A stretch of DNA of 64,000 nt from Streptomyces sp. NBC_00554 (GTDB lineage Bacteria > Actinomycetota > Actinomycetes > Streptomycetales > Streptomycetaceae). The stretch spans positions 6,448,001 to 6,512,000 of the forward strand of contig NZ_CP107799.1 of NCBI RefSeq assembly GCF_041431135.1, read 5' to 3'. Position numbers and translations under genes: made by a program. Positions 33,726 through 44,912 of the stretch are shown piece after piece. Below the pieces are notes generated by a model, which was not told the DNA's origin, ran no database searches, and saw only the letters and a list, made by a program, of their open reading frames with translations. Every line of letters starts with the position of its first letter. Position 1 is the first letter of the stretch.

Positions 33726-34694
33726 ATGGCGTACGACCTGATCACCATGGGGCGGATCGGCGTGGACCTCTACCCGTTGCAGACGGGGGTCCCGCTGGCG
33801 CAGGTGACGACCTTCGGGAAGTTCCTCGGCGGCTCGGCGACGAACGTCGCGGTGGCCGCGGCCCGGCTCGGGCGGCGTACGGCGGTGATCACACGTACGG
33901 GCGACGACCCCTTCGGCACCTACCTCCACGAGGCCCTGCGCGACTTCGGCGTCGACGACCGCTGGGTCACACCGGTCCCCGGCCTGCCCACCCCGGTCAC
34001 CTTCTGCGAGGTCTTCCCGCCGGACGACTTCCCGCTGTACTTCTACCGGCAGCCCAAGGCCCCCGACCTGGAGATCGACGCCCACGAGCTCGACCTCGAC
34101 GCTCTTCGCGAGGCCCGCATCCTCTGGATGACCGGCACCGGCCTGAGCGAGGAGCCCAGCCGCACGGCGACGCTCGCGGCGCTGGCCCACCGCGCCAAGT
34201 CCGGTACGACGGTCTTCGACCTCGACTGGCGCCCCATGTTTTGGAAAGACACAGCCTGGAAGGACCCGGAGGCCTCCGCCCGAGCCTTCTACGCCGAGGC
34301 CCTCCGCCACACCACCGTCGCCGTGGGCAACATCGACGAGGTCGAAATCGCCACCGGCGAGCGCGAACCGCACGCCGCCGCCCGCGCCCTGCTGGACGCA
34401 GGCGTGGAACTCGCCGTCGTCAAACAGGGCCCCAAGGGCGTCCTCGCCGTCCACCGCGACGGCACGACGGCCGAGGTCCCACCCCTCCCCGTCACCGTCC
34501 TCAACGGCCTCGGCGCCGGCGACGCCTTCGGCGGCTCCCTCTGCCACGGCCTGCTCGCCGACTGGGACCTGGAGCGGATCATGCGGTACGCCAACGCAGC
34601 GGGCGCCATCGTCGCGTCCCGCCTCGAGTGCTCCTCCGCGATGCCGACCCCGCGTGAGGTCGAGGACGCGCTCACGGCGGGAGCGGTGCTGTGA
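33726..34694 (+). CDS. iolC: 5-dehydro-2-deoxygluconokinase
   Basis: The 322-residue PfkB kinase has FLGGSATNVAVAAARLG at the N-terminal signature and NGLGAGDAFGGSL at the catalytic Asp loop. Context with iolB, iolD and mmsA identifies it as IolC, which phosphorylates 2-deoxy-5-keto-gluconate in inositol breakdown. It leads the operon and its stop overlaps the aldolase start as GTGA. Confidence 0.92.
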   Translation: MAYDLITMGRIGVDLYPLQTGVPLAQVTTFGKFLGGSATNVAVAAARLGRRTAVITRTGDDPFGTYLHEALRDFGVDDRWVTPVPGLPTPVTFCEVFPPDDFPLYFYRQPKAPDLEIDAHELDLDALREARILWMTGTGLSEEPSRTATLAALAHRAKSGTTVFDLDWRPMFWKDTAWKDPEASARAFYAEALRHTTVAVGNIDEVEIATGEREPHAAARALLDAGVELAVVKQGPKGVLAVHRDGTTAEVPPLPVTVLNGLGAGDAFGGSLCHGLLADWDLERIMRYANAAGAIVASRLECSSAMPTPREVEDALTAGAVL

Positions 34695-35677
34695 GGGCGG
34701 GTCAGGTCGGGGGCGCGAGGCACGAAGGCGGCGACCCTGCGACGTACGAAGGCGGCGGCACGGCCGCGCACGAAGGCGGCGACCCGGCGCCGTACAGGCG
34801 AGTGGACGTCGCGGACCTCGTCCGCACCCGCACCCACCACCCCGAAGCCATCGCCGAGGCCGCCGCCCGCAGGCCCCGCCGGCCCCTCGTCGACGACGGC
34901 GGCCGGCTGATGATCGTCGCAGCGGACCACCCGGCCCGCGGCGCCCTCGCGGTCGGCGACCGCAAGTTCGCCATGGCGAACCGCGCCGACCTCCTGGAGC
35001 GGCTCTGCACCGCCCTCTCCCGCCCCGGAGTCGACGGCGTCCTCGCCACCGCCGACATCCTCGACGACCTGCTGCTGCTCGGCGCGCTCGACCACAAGGT
35101 CGTCCTCGGCTCGATGAACCGCGGCGGACTCGCGGGCGCCTCCTTCGAGTTGGACGACCGGTTCACCGGGCACCGCCCGCAGGACATCGAACGGCTCGGC
35201 TTCGACGCGGGCAAACTGCTGCTGCGCATCGACTACGACGACCCGGGCTCGCTGCGCACCCTGGAGTCCACCGCCCGTGTCATCGACGAGATGGCGCAGC
35301 GGCAACTCCCGGTGTTCGTCGAGCCGTTCCTCTGCCGTCGCCGCGAAGACGGCACCCTCCGCAACGATCTCAGCGCCGAGGCGGTCACCAAGTCCATCGC
35401 CATCGCGAGCGGCCTCGGCGGCAGTTCGGCGTACACCTGGCTGAAGGTCCCCGTCACCGAGAACCCCGACGACATGGCCCGCGTCATGGAGACGTCCACG
35501 CTGCCCGCCGTACTCCTCGGCGGCGATGTCGGCGAGGACCAGGAGGGCGCGTACGAGAAGTGGCGCGGGGCGCTCCAACTCCCCACCGTCCAGGGCCTGG
35601 TGGTCGGCCGCTCGCTGCTCTACCCGGCGGACGGCGATGTGACCGCGGCCGTGGACACCGCCGTCGGACTGCTGTGA
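34691..35677 (+). CDS. Cgl0159-type (beta/alpha)8 aldolase of the inositol operon
   Basis: The 328-residue product has an odd N-terminus of about 36 residues built from near-repeats (HEGGDPATY, EGGGTAA, HEGGDPAPY). It then enters a DeoC/LacD-like barrel: LMIVAADHPARGALAVG, the likely catalytic Lys region GKLLLRIDYDD, and SSAYTWLKVPVTE. In other actinobacteria this family sits in iol clusters, where it likely splits 2-deoxy-5-keto-gluconate 6-phosphate (the IolJ step). GTG 34691 overlaps the iolC stop; internal starts after the repeat are possible. Confidence 0.83.
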   Translation: MRAGQVGGARHEGGDPATYEGGGTAAHEGGDPAPYRRVDVADLVRTRTHHPEAIAEAAARRPRRPLVDDGGRLMIVAADHPARGALAVGDRKFAMANRADLLERLCTALSRPGVDGVLATADILDDLLLLGALDHKVVLGSMNRGGLAGASFELDDRFTGHRPQDIERLGFDAGKLLLRIDYDDPGSLRTLESTARVIDEMAQRQLPVFVEPFLCRRREDGTLRNDLSAEAVTKSIAIASGLGGSSAYTWLKVPVTENPDDMARVMETSTLPAVLLGGDVGEDQEGAYEKWRGALQLPTVQGLVVGRSLLYPADGDVTAAVDTAVGLL

Positions 35678-35684
35678 GGGCCGG

Positions 35685-36542
35685 ATGAGCGACCGGACGA
35701 GCGTTCCGATGGCCGACCCCGACCGGACGGCGAGCAACGCCCTGTACGTCCCGAAGGGCAGCACCGCCAACGCGCAGTACGTCCTCGACGTCGACCCAAA
35801 GCGGGCCGGCTGGACCCACAGCAGCCTGCGCGTCGTCGAACTCGCCCCCGGCGGGACGCACATCTTCACCACCGGTGACAGCGAATGGATCGTGCTGCCC
35901 CTGAGCGGCGGCTGCACCGTGAACACAGGGGACGAACAGTTTCAAATCCTGGGCAGGGACAGCGTGTTCAGCGGAGTCACGGACTTCGCGTACGTGCCCC
36001 GCGACGCCCGGGCACAGATCGCCTCCGGCGCGGGAGGCCGCTTCGCCCTGGCAGGAGCGAAGTGCGAGCGCCTACTCCCCGCCCGCTACGGCCCCGCGCC
36101 GGAGGTACCCGTCGAAGACCGGGGCAGCGGCAACTACGCCCGCCAGGTGCGCAATTTCGCCTCCGCCGACGCCTTCGAGTGCGACCAACTCATCGCCGTC
36201 GAGGTCATCACCCCGGGCGGCAACTGGTCCTCGTATCCGCCCCACAAGCACGACGAGCACCGGCCGGGGGAGGAGAGCCGGCTCGAAGAGATCTACTACT
36301 TCGAGATCGACGGCCCGAACGGTTTCGGCTATCAGCGCGTATTCCCTTCACGCGTGGGCGGATCCGACGTCCTCGCGGAGGTCCGCACCGGCGATGCCGT
36401 CCTCGTCCCCGACGGATGGCACGGCCCGTCCATCGCCCAGCCCGGCCACACGATGTACTACCTGAATGTGATGGCCGGACCGGGCGAGAAGCGGGAGTGG
36501 CGGATCTGCTTCCACCCAGAGCACACCGAGGGGTACCAATGA
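35685..36542 (+). CDS. iolB: 5-deoxy-glucuronate isomerase
   Basis: The 285-residue protein has two cupin halves with the second metal site PPHKHDEHR...EEIYYFEI and GYQRVF, characteristic of IolB. It isomerises 5-deoxy-glucuronate to 2-deoxy-5-keto-gluconate. It follows the aldolase by seven bases and overlaps iolD as ATGA. Confidence 0.94.
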   Translation: MSDRTSVPMADPDRTASNALYVPKGSTANAQYVLDVDPKRAGWTHSSLRVVELAPGGTHIFTTGDSEWIVLPLSGGCTVNTGDEQFQILGRDSVFSGVTDFAYVPRDARAQIASGAGGRFALAGAKCERLLPARYGPAPEVPVEDRGSGNYARQVRNFASADAFECDQLIAVEVITPGGNWSSYPPHKHDEHRPGEESRLEEIYYFEIDGPNGFGYQRVFPSRVGGSDVLAEVRTGDAVLVPDGWHGPSIAQPGHTMYYLNVMAGPGEKREWRICFHPEHTEGYQ

Positions 36543-38473
36543 CCGATCCGATGGCAAAGGTGCCAAAGGCGACGAAGGTGTCGAAGACGCCAGACGCGAC
36601 GACCAGGCTGACGGTCGCCCAGGCGCTGGTGCGTTTCCTGGCAGCCCAGTACACCGAACGGGACGGCGAGCGGCAGCGGTTGATCGGCGCCACCTGGGGC
36701 ATCTTCGGCCACGGCAATGTCGCCGGGCTCGGCCAGGCACTCGTCGAGTACGCGGACGAGATGCCGTACCACCAGGGCCGTAACGAACAGTCCATGGTCC
36801 ACGCGGCGGTCGGCTACGCCCGCCAGTCCAACCGGCTCTCCACGCACGCCGTCACCACGTCCATCGGCCCCGGCGCCACGAACCTCGTCACCGGCGCCGC
36901 CCTCGCGACGATCAACCACCTCCCGGTCCTCCTCCTCCCCGGTGACACCTTCGCGACCCGCCCCGCCGACCCGGTCCTCCAGCAGCTCGAAGTCCCGTAC
37001 GCGGGCGATGTGTCGGTCAACGACTGCCTGCGCCCGGTGTCGAGGTACTTCGACCGGATCACCCGCCCCGAGGCACTGATCCCCGCCGCACTCCAGGCGA
37101 TGCGGGTGCTCACCGACCCCGTGGAGACGGGCGCGGTCACGCTCGCGCTGCCGCAGGACGTGCAGGCGGAGGCGTACGACTGGCCCGAGGAGTTCTTCGC
37201 CGAGCGGACCTGGACGGTGCGCCGCCCGGCGGCCGACCAGGGTGAACTGACCGCCGCCGTAAGGGCGATCCGCGAGGCCCGCCGCCCCCTGATCGTCGCG
37301 GGCGGCGGCGTCCACCACAGCCGCGCCGAGGAGGCGCTCGCCGAACTCGCCACCGCCACCCGCATTCCCGTCGCCTCCACGCAGGCCGGCAAGGGGTCAC
37401 TGCGCTTCGACCACCCGCAGGACGTCGGCGGTATCGGCCACACCGGCACGGCGACGGCTGACGAACTCGCCCGTACCGCCGACCTGGTGATCGGCGTCGG
37501 CACCCGCTACACCGACTTCACCACCGCCTCCGGCACCCTCTTCTCCGCCAAGGGCGTCCGTTTCCTGAACCTCAACATCGCGCCGTACGACGGCCACAAG
37601 CTGTCCGGGATCCCGCTGATCGCCGACGCGCGGGCGGGCCTGGAAGCCCTCACGGAGGCGCTGCTGCTGCACAAGCACCGCACCGAGCCCGCGTACGCCA
37701 CCGAGTACAGCGACGACAAGGAGCGCTGGGAGTACCGCGTCGACGCGGCCTTCGAGGCCGAGGACATCGACATCCGGCCCACCCAGCCGCAGGTCCTCGG
37801 CGTCCTCGACGAGCTGGTCACCGAGGACGACATCCTGATCAACGCGGCCGGCTCGCTCCCCGGCGACCTGCACAAACTGTGGCGGGCGCGGTCGCGGGAC
37901 CAGTACCACGTCGAGTACGGCTACTCGTGCATGGGCTACGAGATCCCGGCCGCGATCGGGGTGCGGATGGCGGCCCCGGACCGTCCCGTCTGGGCGCTGG
38001 TCGGCGACGGCACGTACCTGATGATGCCGACGGAGATCGTCACGGCCGTGCAGGAGAACATCGCGATCAAGGTCCTCATCCTGCAGAACCACGGGTACGC
38101 CTCCATCGGCGGCCTCTCGGAGTCGGTGGGCGGCGAGCGGTACGGCACCGCGTACCGCTTCCGGTCCGAGGACGGTACGTACACGGGGGCGAAGCTGCCG
38201 GTGGATCTCGCCGCCAACGCGGCCAGCCTGGGGATGCGCGTCCTACGCGCGAAGACCGTCCGTGACCTGCGCGCGGCCCTCACGGAAGCGCGGGCCGCCG
38301 ACACTCCCACATGTGTCTACGTGGAGACCGAAACGGCAGACACAGTGTCGGGCGCGCCTCCGGCCCAAGCCTGGTGGGATGTACCTGTGGCCGAGACCGC
38401 GACCCGATCGTCGGCGGTCAAGGCGCGCGAGGAGTACGACCGGCACGTCGCTGCCCGACGCCGCCATCTGTGA
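36539..38473 (+). CDS. iolD: 3D-(3,5/4)-trihydroxycyclohexane-1,2-dione hydrolase
   Basis: The 644-residue thiamine diphosphate enzyme has the N-terminal pyrimidine-binding domain (HGNVAGLGQALVEY, GRNEQSMVHAAVGYARQ), central domain and the ThDP motif VGDGTYLMMP...QNHGYASIGG. It opens the dione ring in inositol catabolism. ATG 36539 overlaps the iolB stop. The start MTDPMAKVPKATK is followed directly by the fold, so the much longer upstream frame is not coding for this protein. Confidence 0.95.
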   Translation: MTDPMAKVPKATKVSKTPDATTRLTVAQALVRFLAAQYTERDGERQRLIGATWGIFGHGNVAGLGQALVEYADEMPYHQGRNEQSMVHAAVGYARQSNRLSTHAVTTSIGPGATNLVTGAALATINHLPVLLLPGDTFATRPADPVLQQLEVPYAGDVSVNDCLRPVSRYFDRITRPEALIPAALQAMRVLTDPVETGAVTLALPQDVQAEAYDWPEEFFAERTWTVRRPAADQGELTAAVRAIREARRPLIVAGGGVHHSRAEEALAELATATRIPVASTQAGKGSLRFDHPQDVGGIGHTGTATADELARTADLVIGVGTRYTDFTTASGTLFSAKGVRFLNLNIAPYDGHKLSGIPLIADARAGLEALTEALLLHKHRTEPAYATEYSDDKERWEYRVDAAFEAEDIDIRPTQPQVLGVLDELVTEDDILINAAGSLPGDLHKLWRARSRDQYHVEYGYSCMGYEIPAAIGVRMAAPDRPVWALVGDGTYLMMPTEIVTAVQENIAIKVLILQNHGYASIGGLSESVGGERYGTAYRFRSEDGTYTGAKLPVDLAANAASLGMRVLRAKTVRDLRAALTEARAADTPTCVYVETETADTVSGAPPAQAWWDVPVAETATRSSAVKAREEYDRHVAARRRHL

Positions 38474-38487
38474 AGGAGTTTTTGGCC

Positions 38488-39990
<1,503 letters not shown>

Positions 39991-40008
39991 GACCCTCCGG
40001 CAGGGCTT

Positions 40009-40046
40009 GTGAGGCCGTCCGCATTGCGGACGGCCTCACTTTTTTC
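40009..40046 (+). terminator. Rho-independent terminator of the iol operon
   Basis: A 14-bp perfect stem (40009-40022 with 40026-40039) has the loop ATT and is followed by TTTTTT. It is the most classical terminator in the window. Confidence 0.95.
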
Positions 40047-40160
40047 TTCCCTCGCGCTGCGGTTCCCGTAGGGAGGAAGAGAACCCTTCTGTATGACCTG
40101 TTGTGCCCTGATGGGTATTCGCAGGGCTGTATGCCTGCGGATTCCGTTGGTGAACAACCA

Positions 40161-40182
40161 TTGACGCAACGGTTTCCGTCAA
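40161..40182. promoter_or_regulatory. Operator-like inverted repeat upstream of APC permease
   Basis: TTGACG and CGTCAA flank ten bases, about 114-135 bases upstream of the permease ATG. TTGACG also resembles a -35 box, though I see no good -10 at the right distance. Confidence 0.35.
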
Positions 40183-40295
40183 GGTTCCATCAACGCCGGG
40201 AGCGGACGAAGAGATGAACAACGCGAGCCGCCGGAGGCGATAACGCTCCCGCCCGAAACACCTGACGCACGACACGAGTCGATCGGAACCGCCGC

Positions 40296-41705
40296 ATGAC
40301 CGACACGCTCCGCCCTGTCGAGACCGCCGCCCCGGACACCGCCCCCACGGCGTCCGGCGGCCCTCAGAAGCTCAAGCGCTCCATCGGCATCGTCGGCGGC
40401 ACCCTGCTGACGCTCTCCTGCGTGACACCGGCCTCCACACTCTTCGTGGTCGTGCCCGACCTGTTCTCGTCCCTCGGTACGGCGACCGCGCTCACCATCG
40501 CGATCGGCTCGCTGCTCTGTATCGCCGTGGCGTTCTGTTACTCGGAGCTGGGCACCCTCATCCCCAGCGCGGGCGGCGAGTACGCCATGGTCTCGACGAT
40601 GGCCGGACGCCTCGCGGGCTGGCTGGTCTTCGTCCTCTCCCTGCTGGTCGTCATGATCGTGCCGCCGGTGATCGCCATGGGCACGGCCGACTACCTGGCG
40701 CCGATCGTGCACCTGAACCCCTCGATGGCGGGCGCCGGCGTGATGCTGCTCGCCACCCTCGCGGGCCTCCTCGACCTGCGGGCCAACGCCTGGATCACCG
40801 GCGTCTTCCTGGTCCTCGAAGTCATCGCGGCCGCAGTCGTCGCGGTCCTCGGCTTCTCCCACAGCGAGCGCGGCCTCTCCAGCCTCACCTCGATGGAGGT
40901 GGCCGGTTCCGGCGGCCACACGGACACCGTGACCGCCATGCTGGTCGTCTCCGGACTCGCCATCGCCCTCTTCATCACGCAGGGCTTCTCCACCGCGGTC
41001 TACCTCTCCGAGGAACTGGAGAACCCGCGCCGCAACGTCGCCCGTACGGTCCTGGCCACCCTCGCCATCTCGACGGTGATCATCCTGGTCCCGGTCGTCG
41101 CGATCACCATGGGCGCCCCCGACCTGTCCGCCCTCACCGGCGGCGACATCAGCACCATGGTCACCGCCTGGTCGAACTCCGCGGTCGGCACCTTCGTCAG
41201 CCTCTGCGTGGCCCTCGCGATCATCAACGCCGGCATCGTCATGGTCATCCAGAACTCCCGCGTCCTGTTCGCCTCGGCCCGCGACAAGGCCTGGCCCGAG
41301 CCGGTCAACGGCGTCCTGTCCAAGCTCGGCCGCTTCGGCTCCCCGTGGGTCGCCACACTCCTGGTGGGCGTCCCCGGCGCGGCCCTCTGCTTCGTCAACC
41401 TGGACACCCTGTACGGCGTCACGGGCGTCTCGGTGACCGGCATGTACCTGCTCGTCGCGGTCGCCGCACTGTTCGCCCGGCGCGGCCGGCACACCCAGAC
41501 ACCTGCCTGGCGCATGCCCCTGTGGCCCGCCGTGCCGGTCCTGCTGATCGCGGTCCTCGCGTACATCCTCAGCCAGCAGGAGACCGAGTACCTCCTGTGG
41601 ACCGGCGGCATCGTGGCCGTCGCCACCTTGTACTGGGCCTTCTACCTGCGGCCGCGCCGCGAGACCCGTTGGCTGGTGTCGATCCCGGAGGACGCACAGG
41701 CCTGA
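40296..41705 (+). CDS. APC family amino acid/polyamine permease
   Basis: The 469-residue protein has a soluble N-terminus to about 28, then twelve predicted helices starting IGIVGGTLLTLSCVTPAST. The GGEYAMVSTM segment and paired helices are typical of the amino acid-polyamine-organocation superfamily. Its position after the iol operon, behind a strong terminator, does not prove a link to inositol. Substrate unknown. Confidence 0.88.
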   Translation: MTDTLRPVETAAPDTAPTASGGPQKLKRSIGIVGGTLLTLSCVTPASTLFVVVPDLFSSLGTATALTIAIGSLLCIAVAFCYSELGTLIPSAGGEYAMVSTMAGRLAGWLVFVLSLLVVMIVPPVIAMGTADYLAPIVHLNPSMAGAGVMLLATLAGLLDLRANAWITGVFLVLEVIAAAVVAVLGFSHSERGLSSLTSMEVAGSGGHTDTVTAMLVVSGLAIALFITQGFSTAVYLSEELENPRRNVARTVLATLAISTVIILVPVVAITMGAPDLSALTGGDISTMVTAWSNSAVGTFVSLCVALAIINAGIVMVIQNSRVLFASARDKAWPEPVNGVLSKLGRFGSPWVATLLVGVPGAALCFVNLDTLYGVTGVSVTGMYLLVAVAALFARRGRHTQTPAWRMPLWPAVPVLLIAVLAYILSQQETEYLLWTGGIVAVATLYWAFYLRPRRETRWLVSIPEDAQA

Positions 41706-41727
41706 CCGGTCAACCGGTCAGTCGGCC

Positions 41728-42138
41728 TCAGGTGAAGTCCCAGGTCACCACCGTGCACGTCCCGTCGTCCTTGCCGTCCGCACTGCGGTACGCGGCAAGG
41801 GCGACGTCGTTTCCCGTGTCGACGCCCACCCACATCCCGTAACAGCCGCACTCACGGGCGACAGCGGCGAGGGTCCGGATCAGCGCCCGCGCGATACCGC
41901 GCCTCCGGCACGGCTCGGCGACCGCCAGCTCGTAGAGGAACATCTCATTTCCCTTGTCGGGGTGGAGCGTCTCGACGCCGCTGACGAACCCGACGGGGCC
42001 CTCGTCCTCGTACGCGAGGAAGAGATGGTGGCCCTGTGCCGCCAGGAAGCGCTGGGCCCACTCGGGGCGTACGGGCTGGTCGAAGAGGTCTTGGGCGGCT
42101 GTCAGTTCGGCCACGGTGGTGGCGCGGCGGATTTCCAT
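41728..42138 (-). CDS. GNAT acetyltransferase, AAC(3)-I-like
   Basis: The 136-residue enzyme has FLYELAVAEPCRRRGIARAL as the acetyl-CoA region and a C-terminal ALAAYRSADGKDD segment. The YELAV..RRRGIA.ALI pattern and short length resemble the aminoglycoside AAC(3)-I family, but resemblance alone does not show antibiotic activity. ATG 42138 lacks an obvious ribosome site. It is divergent from the hydrolase-ABC fusion gene with a gap of 116 bases. Confidence 0.85.
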   Translation of the reverse strand: MEIRRATTVAELTAAQDLFDQPVRPEWAQRFLAAQGHHLFLAYEDEGPVGFVSGVETLHPDKGNEMFLYELAVAEPCRRRGIARALIRTLAAVARECGCYGMWVGVDTGNDVALAAYRSADGKDDGTCTVVTWDFT

Positions 42139-42254
42139 GGGCCGTTCGTACCACGGGCGCGGTATGCCGGGAGGGGACCGTACTCCCGTGGGAGGGGCGG
42201 GGGTTCAGACCGGTGGCGGCATCGGTTGTCCGTGGTGGGCCGTACCGTTGACGC

Positions 42255-44912
42255 ATGGATCTTCGACTGCCCCGACTCCGGGGGCCCGCACTGCGGAGGC
42301 CGCGACGGTGGATCGCCGCCGCGGCCGCTGTTGTGGTGCTCGCCGGCGCCGGGACGTGGACGGCTGTCGCCTCCGACGACGCCCCGCCCGTGCACCGCGC
42401 CGACCGCGTCATGGACATGGGCGACGGGGTGGACATCGACACCTCGTACTTCACCGCGGGCTCGACCTCGGACCGCCGCCCCGCAGTACTGCTCGCGCAC
42501 GGCTTCGGCGGCAGCAAGGACGACGTGAAGGCGCAGGCGGAGCAGCTCGCGCGTGACGGATACGCGGTGCTGACCTGGTCGGCACGCGGTTTCGGCGAGT
42601 CCACCGGCAAGATCGGGCTGAACGACCCCGAGGGCGAGGTCGCCGACGTCTCCAAGCTCATCGACTGGCTGGCGAAGCGCCCCGAGGTCCAGCTCGACAA
42701 GAGCGGCGACCCGCGCGTGGGCGTCACCGGCGCCTCGTACGGCGGGGCGATCGCCCTGGAGGCCGCCGCGTACGACCAGCGGGTCGACGCGATCGCCCCG
42801 GCGATCACCTACTGGAACCTGTCGGACGCCCTCTTCCCCAACGGCGTCTTCAAGAAGCTCTGGGCCGGCATCTTCATCAACTCCGGCGGCGGCTGCGACA
42901 AGTTCGAGGCGCAGCTGTGCGAGATGTACAACCGGGTCGCGGAGTCCGGAAAGCCGGACGCGGCGGCCACCAAGCTCCTCGAGGAGCGGAGCCCCTCCGC
43001 GGTCGGCGACCGCATCAAGGTGCCCACGCTCATCGTGCAGGGCCAGTCCGACTCGCTCTTCCCGCTCGGCCAGGCCGACGCGATGGCCAAGCAGATCCGC
43101 GCCAACGGCGCACCCGTGGACGTCGACTGGATCTCCGGCGGGCACGACGGCGGCGACCTGGAAGCGGACCGCGTCCAGACCCGGGTCGGCTCCTGGTTCG
43201 ACCGGTACCTGAAGGACGAGGCAGGCGTCGACACCGGCCCCGCGTTCCGCGTCACCCGCACCGGAGGCATCGACTCCACCGACGGCGCCGCCCAGCTCCG
43301 GGGCGCGAGCGGCGACACGTACCCCGGCCTGGCGAACGGCGAGCGCGCCGTCGCCCTGGCCGGACGCGAGCAGAGCTTCGACAACCCGGCGGGCGCGACC
43401 CCGCCCGCCATCTCCGCCCTCCCCGGACTCGGTGGGGCGGGCGGCCTGTCACAGCTCTCCTCCCTCGGAGTCGGGGTGTCGCTCGACTTCCCGGGCCAGT
43501 ACGCGCGGTTCGAGTCCTCGGCGTTCGGCAGCGACCTGCGGATCACCGGATCCCCGACGGTGACAGTGCACGTCAAGTCGAGCTCCGACGAGGCCGTCCT
43601 CTTCGCGAAGGTGTACGACGTCGGCCCCGGCGGCGGGCAGCAGGTACTGCCGTCGCAGTTGGTGACTCCGCTGCGGGTCGAGGGAGCGAAGGCGGGCAAG
43701 GACGTCACCGTCACCCTTCCGGCCATCGACTACGAGGTGCAGGAGGGCCACCGGCTGAGCCTGGTCCTGGCCTCGACGGACCTCGGCTACGCGTCACCGG
43801 TGACCCCGGCGACGTACACCGTCTCCCTGAAGGGCGACCTGCAGGTCCCCACCGCACCCGCCGTGACGACGGCCGCCGCGCCGCTCCCCGCCTGGGTGTG
43901 GTGGCTGCCGCTCGCCGGAGCACTGCTCGCGCTGGCCCTGCTGCTGACCGGCCGCCGCCGTACGACCGCGGGCCCGCCCGACCCCGAGATGGCCGAAGTC
44001 CCGCTCCAGATCACCGACCTGAGCAAGCGGTACGCGAAGTCGGCGGACCGGTACGCGGTCCGGGAGCTGTCGTTCCGCGTGGAGAAGGGCCAGGTCCTGG
44101 GCCTCCTCGGGCCGAACGGCGCGGGCAAGACGACCACCCTGCGCATGCTGATGGGCCTGATCAAGCCGGACGGCGGCGACATCCGCGTCTTCGGCCACGA
44201 GATCCAGCCGGGGGCGCCGGTCCTCTCCCGGGTCGGCGCGTTCGTCGAGGGCGCCGGCTTCCTGCCGCACCTCTCGGGCCGCGAGAACCTGGAGCTGTAC
44301 TGGCGGGCCACGGGCCGTCCGACCGAGGACTCCCACCTGGAGGAGGCCCTGGAGATCGCGGGCCTCGGCGACGCGCTGTCCCGCGCGGTCCGCACCTACT
44401 CCCAGGGCATGCGCCAGCGCCTCGCCATCGCCCAGGCCATGCTCGGCCTCCCGGACCTGCTGATCCTCGACGAACCCACCAACGGCCTCGACCCGCCACA
44501 GATCCGTGAGATGCGCGAGGTGATGATCCGCTACGCCGCCGCGGGCCGCACGGTCATAGTCTCCAGCCACCTCCTGGCCGAGGTCGAGCAGTCCTGCACC
44601 CACCTGGTGGTCATGGACCGCGGACGGCTGATACAGGCGGGCCCGGTGTCCGAGATCATCGGCTCCGGTGACACCCTCCTCGTCGGCACGGGTTCGCCCG
44701 TGGACGAGCCGATCGCCGAGAAGGTCGGTGCGCTGCCCGGCGTGGCCTCGGCCGCCGTCGCCGAGGGCGGGCTGCTGGTCCGGCTCGACCCCGACGGAAG
44801 CGCGCAGCGCCTGGTCGTGGAGCTCGTCCGGCTCGAAGTACCCGTGGAATCGGTGGGCCCCCACCGCCGGCTCGAAGACGCCTTCCTCACCCTGATCGGG
44901 GGCAACGCATGA
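42255..44912 (+). CDS. Serine hydrolase (S15/CocE-like) fused to ABC transporter ATPase
   Basis: This 885-residue protein joins four parts. Residues 19-40 are a signal anchor. Residues about 50-325 are an alpha/beta hydrolase with nucleophile Ser161 (GASYGG), acid Asp266 (GQSDSLF) and base His297 (SGGHDGG). Residues about 330-530 are a beta-rich X-Pro-dipeptidyl-peptidase C-terminal-like domain. A helix at about 546-566 leads to a cytoplasmic ABC ATPase (Walker A GPNGAGKTTT, signature YSQGMRQR, Walker B LLILDEPTNGLDP). The hydrolase should lie outside and the ATPase inside. Its stop overlaps the permease gene as ATGA. Leaderless initiation is likely (TACCGT six bases upstream). Substrate unknown. 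Confidence 0.88.
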   Translation: MDLRLPRLRGPALRRPRRWIAAAAAVVVLAGAGTWTAVASDDAPPVHRADRVMDMGDGVDIDTSYFTAGSTSDRRPAVLLAHGFGGSKDDVKAQAEQLARDGYAVLTWSARGFGESTGKIGLNDPEGEVADVSKLIDWLAKRPEVQLDKSGDPRVGVTGASYGGAIALEAAAYDQRVDAIAPAITYWNLSDALFPNGVFKKLWAGIFINSGGGCDKFEAQLCEMYNRVAESGKPDAAATKLLEERSPSAVGDRIKVPTLIVQGQSDSLFPLGQADAMAKQIRANGAPVDVDWISGGHDGGDLEADRVQTRVGSWFDRYLKDEAGVDTGPAFRVTRTGGIDSTDGAAQLRGASGDTYPGLANGERAVALAGREQSFDNPAGATPPAISALPGLGGAGGLSQLSSLGVGVSLDFPGQYARFESSAFGSDLRITGSPTVTVHVKSSSDEAVLFAKVYDVGPGGGQQVLPSQLVTPLRVEGAKAGKDVTVTLPAIDYEVQEGHRLSLVLASTDLGYASPVTPATYTVSLKGDLQVPTAPAVTTAAAPLPAWVWWLPLAGALLALALLLTGRRRTTAGPPDPEMAEVPLQITDLSKRYAKSADRYAVRELSFRVEKGQVLGLLGPNGAGKTTTLRMLMGLIKPDGGDIRVFGHEIQPGAPVLSRVGAFVEGAGFLPHLSGRENLELYWRATGRPTEDSHLEEALEIAGLGDALSRAVRTYSQGMRQRLAIAQAMLGLPDLLILDEPTNGLDPPQIREMREVMIRYAAAGRTVIVSSHLLAEVEQSCTHLVVMDRGRLIQAGPVSEIIGSGDTLLVGTGSPVDEPIAEKVGALPGVASAAVAEGGLLVRLDPDGSAQRLVVELVRLEVPVESVGPHRRLEDAFLTLIGGNA

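Larger units (their letters stand above)
39991..40295. other. 305-bp intergenic region: terminator and permease control region
   Basis: After the mmsA terminator the gap holds hairpin CGCAGG/CCTGCG near 40121-40140 and an inverted repeat TTGACG-N10-CGTCAA (40161-40182). These may regulate the APC permease gene. No coding sequence is supported. Confidence 0.5.

Noticed and set aside
40036..40275. Minus-strand 79-codon frame between mmsA and the permease
   Set aside because: Its end lies inside the mmsA terminator and it has no recognisable features or good start signal.
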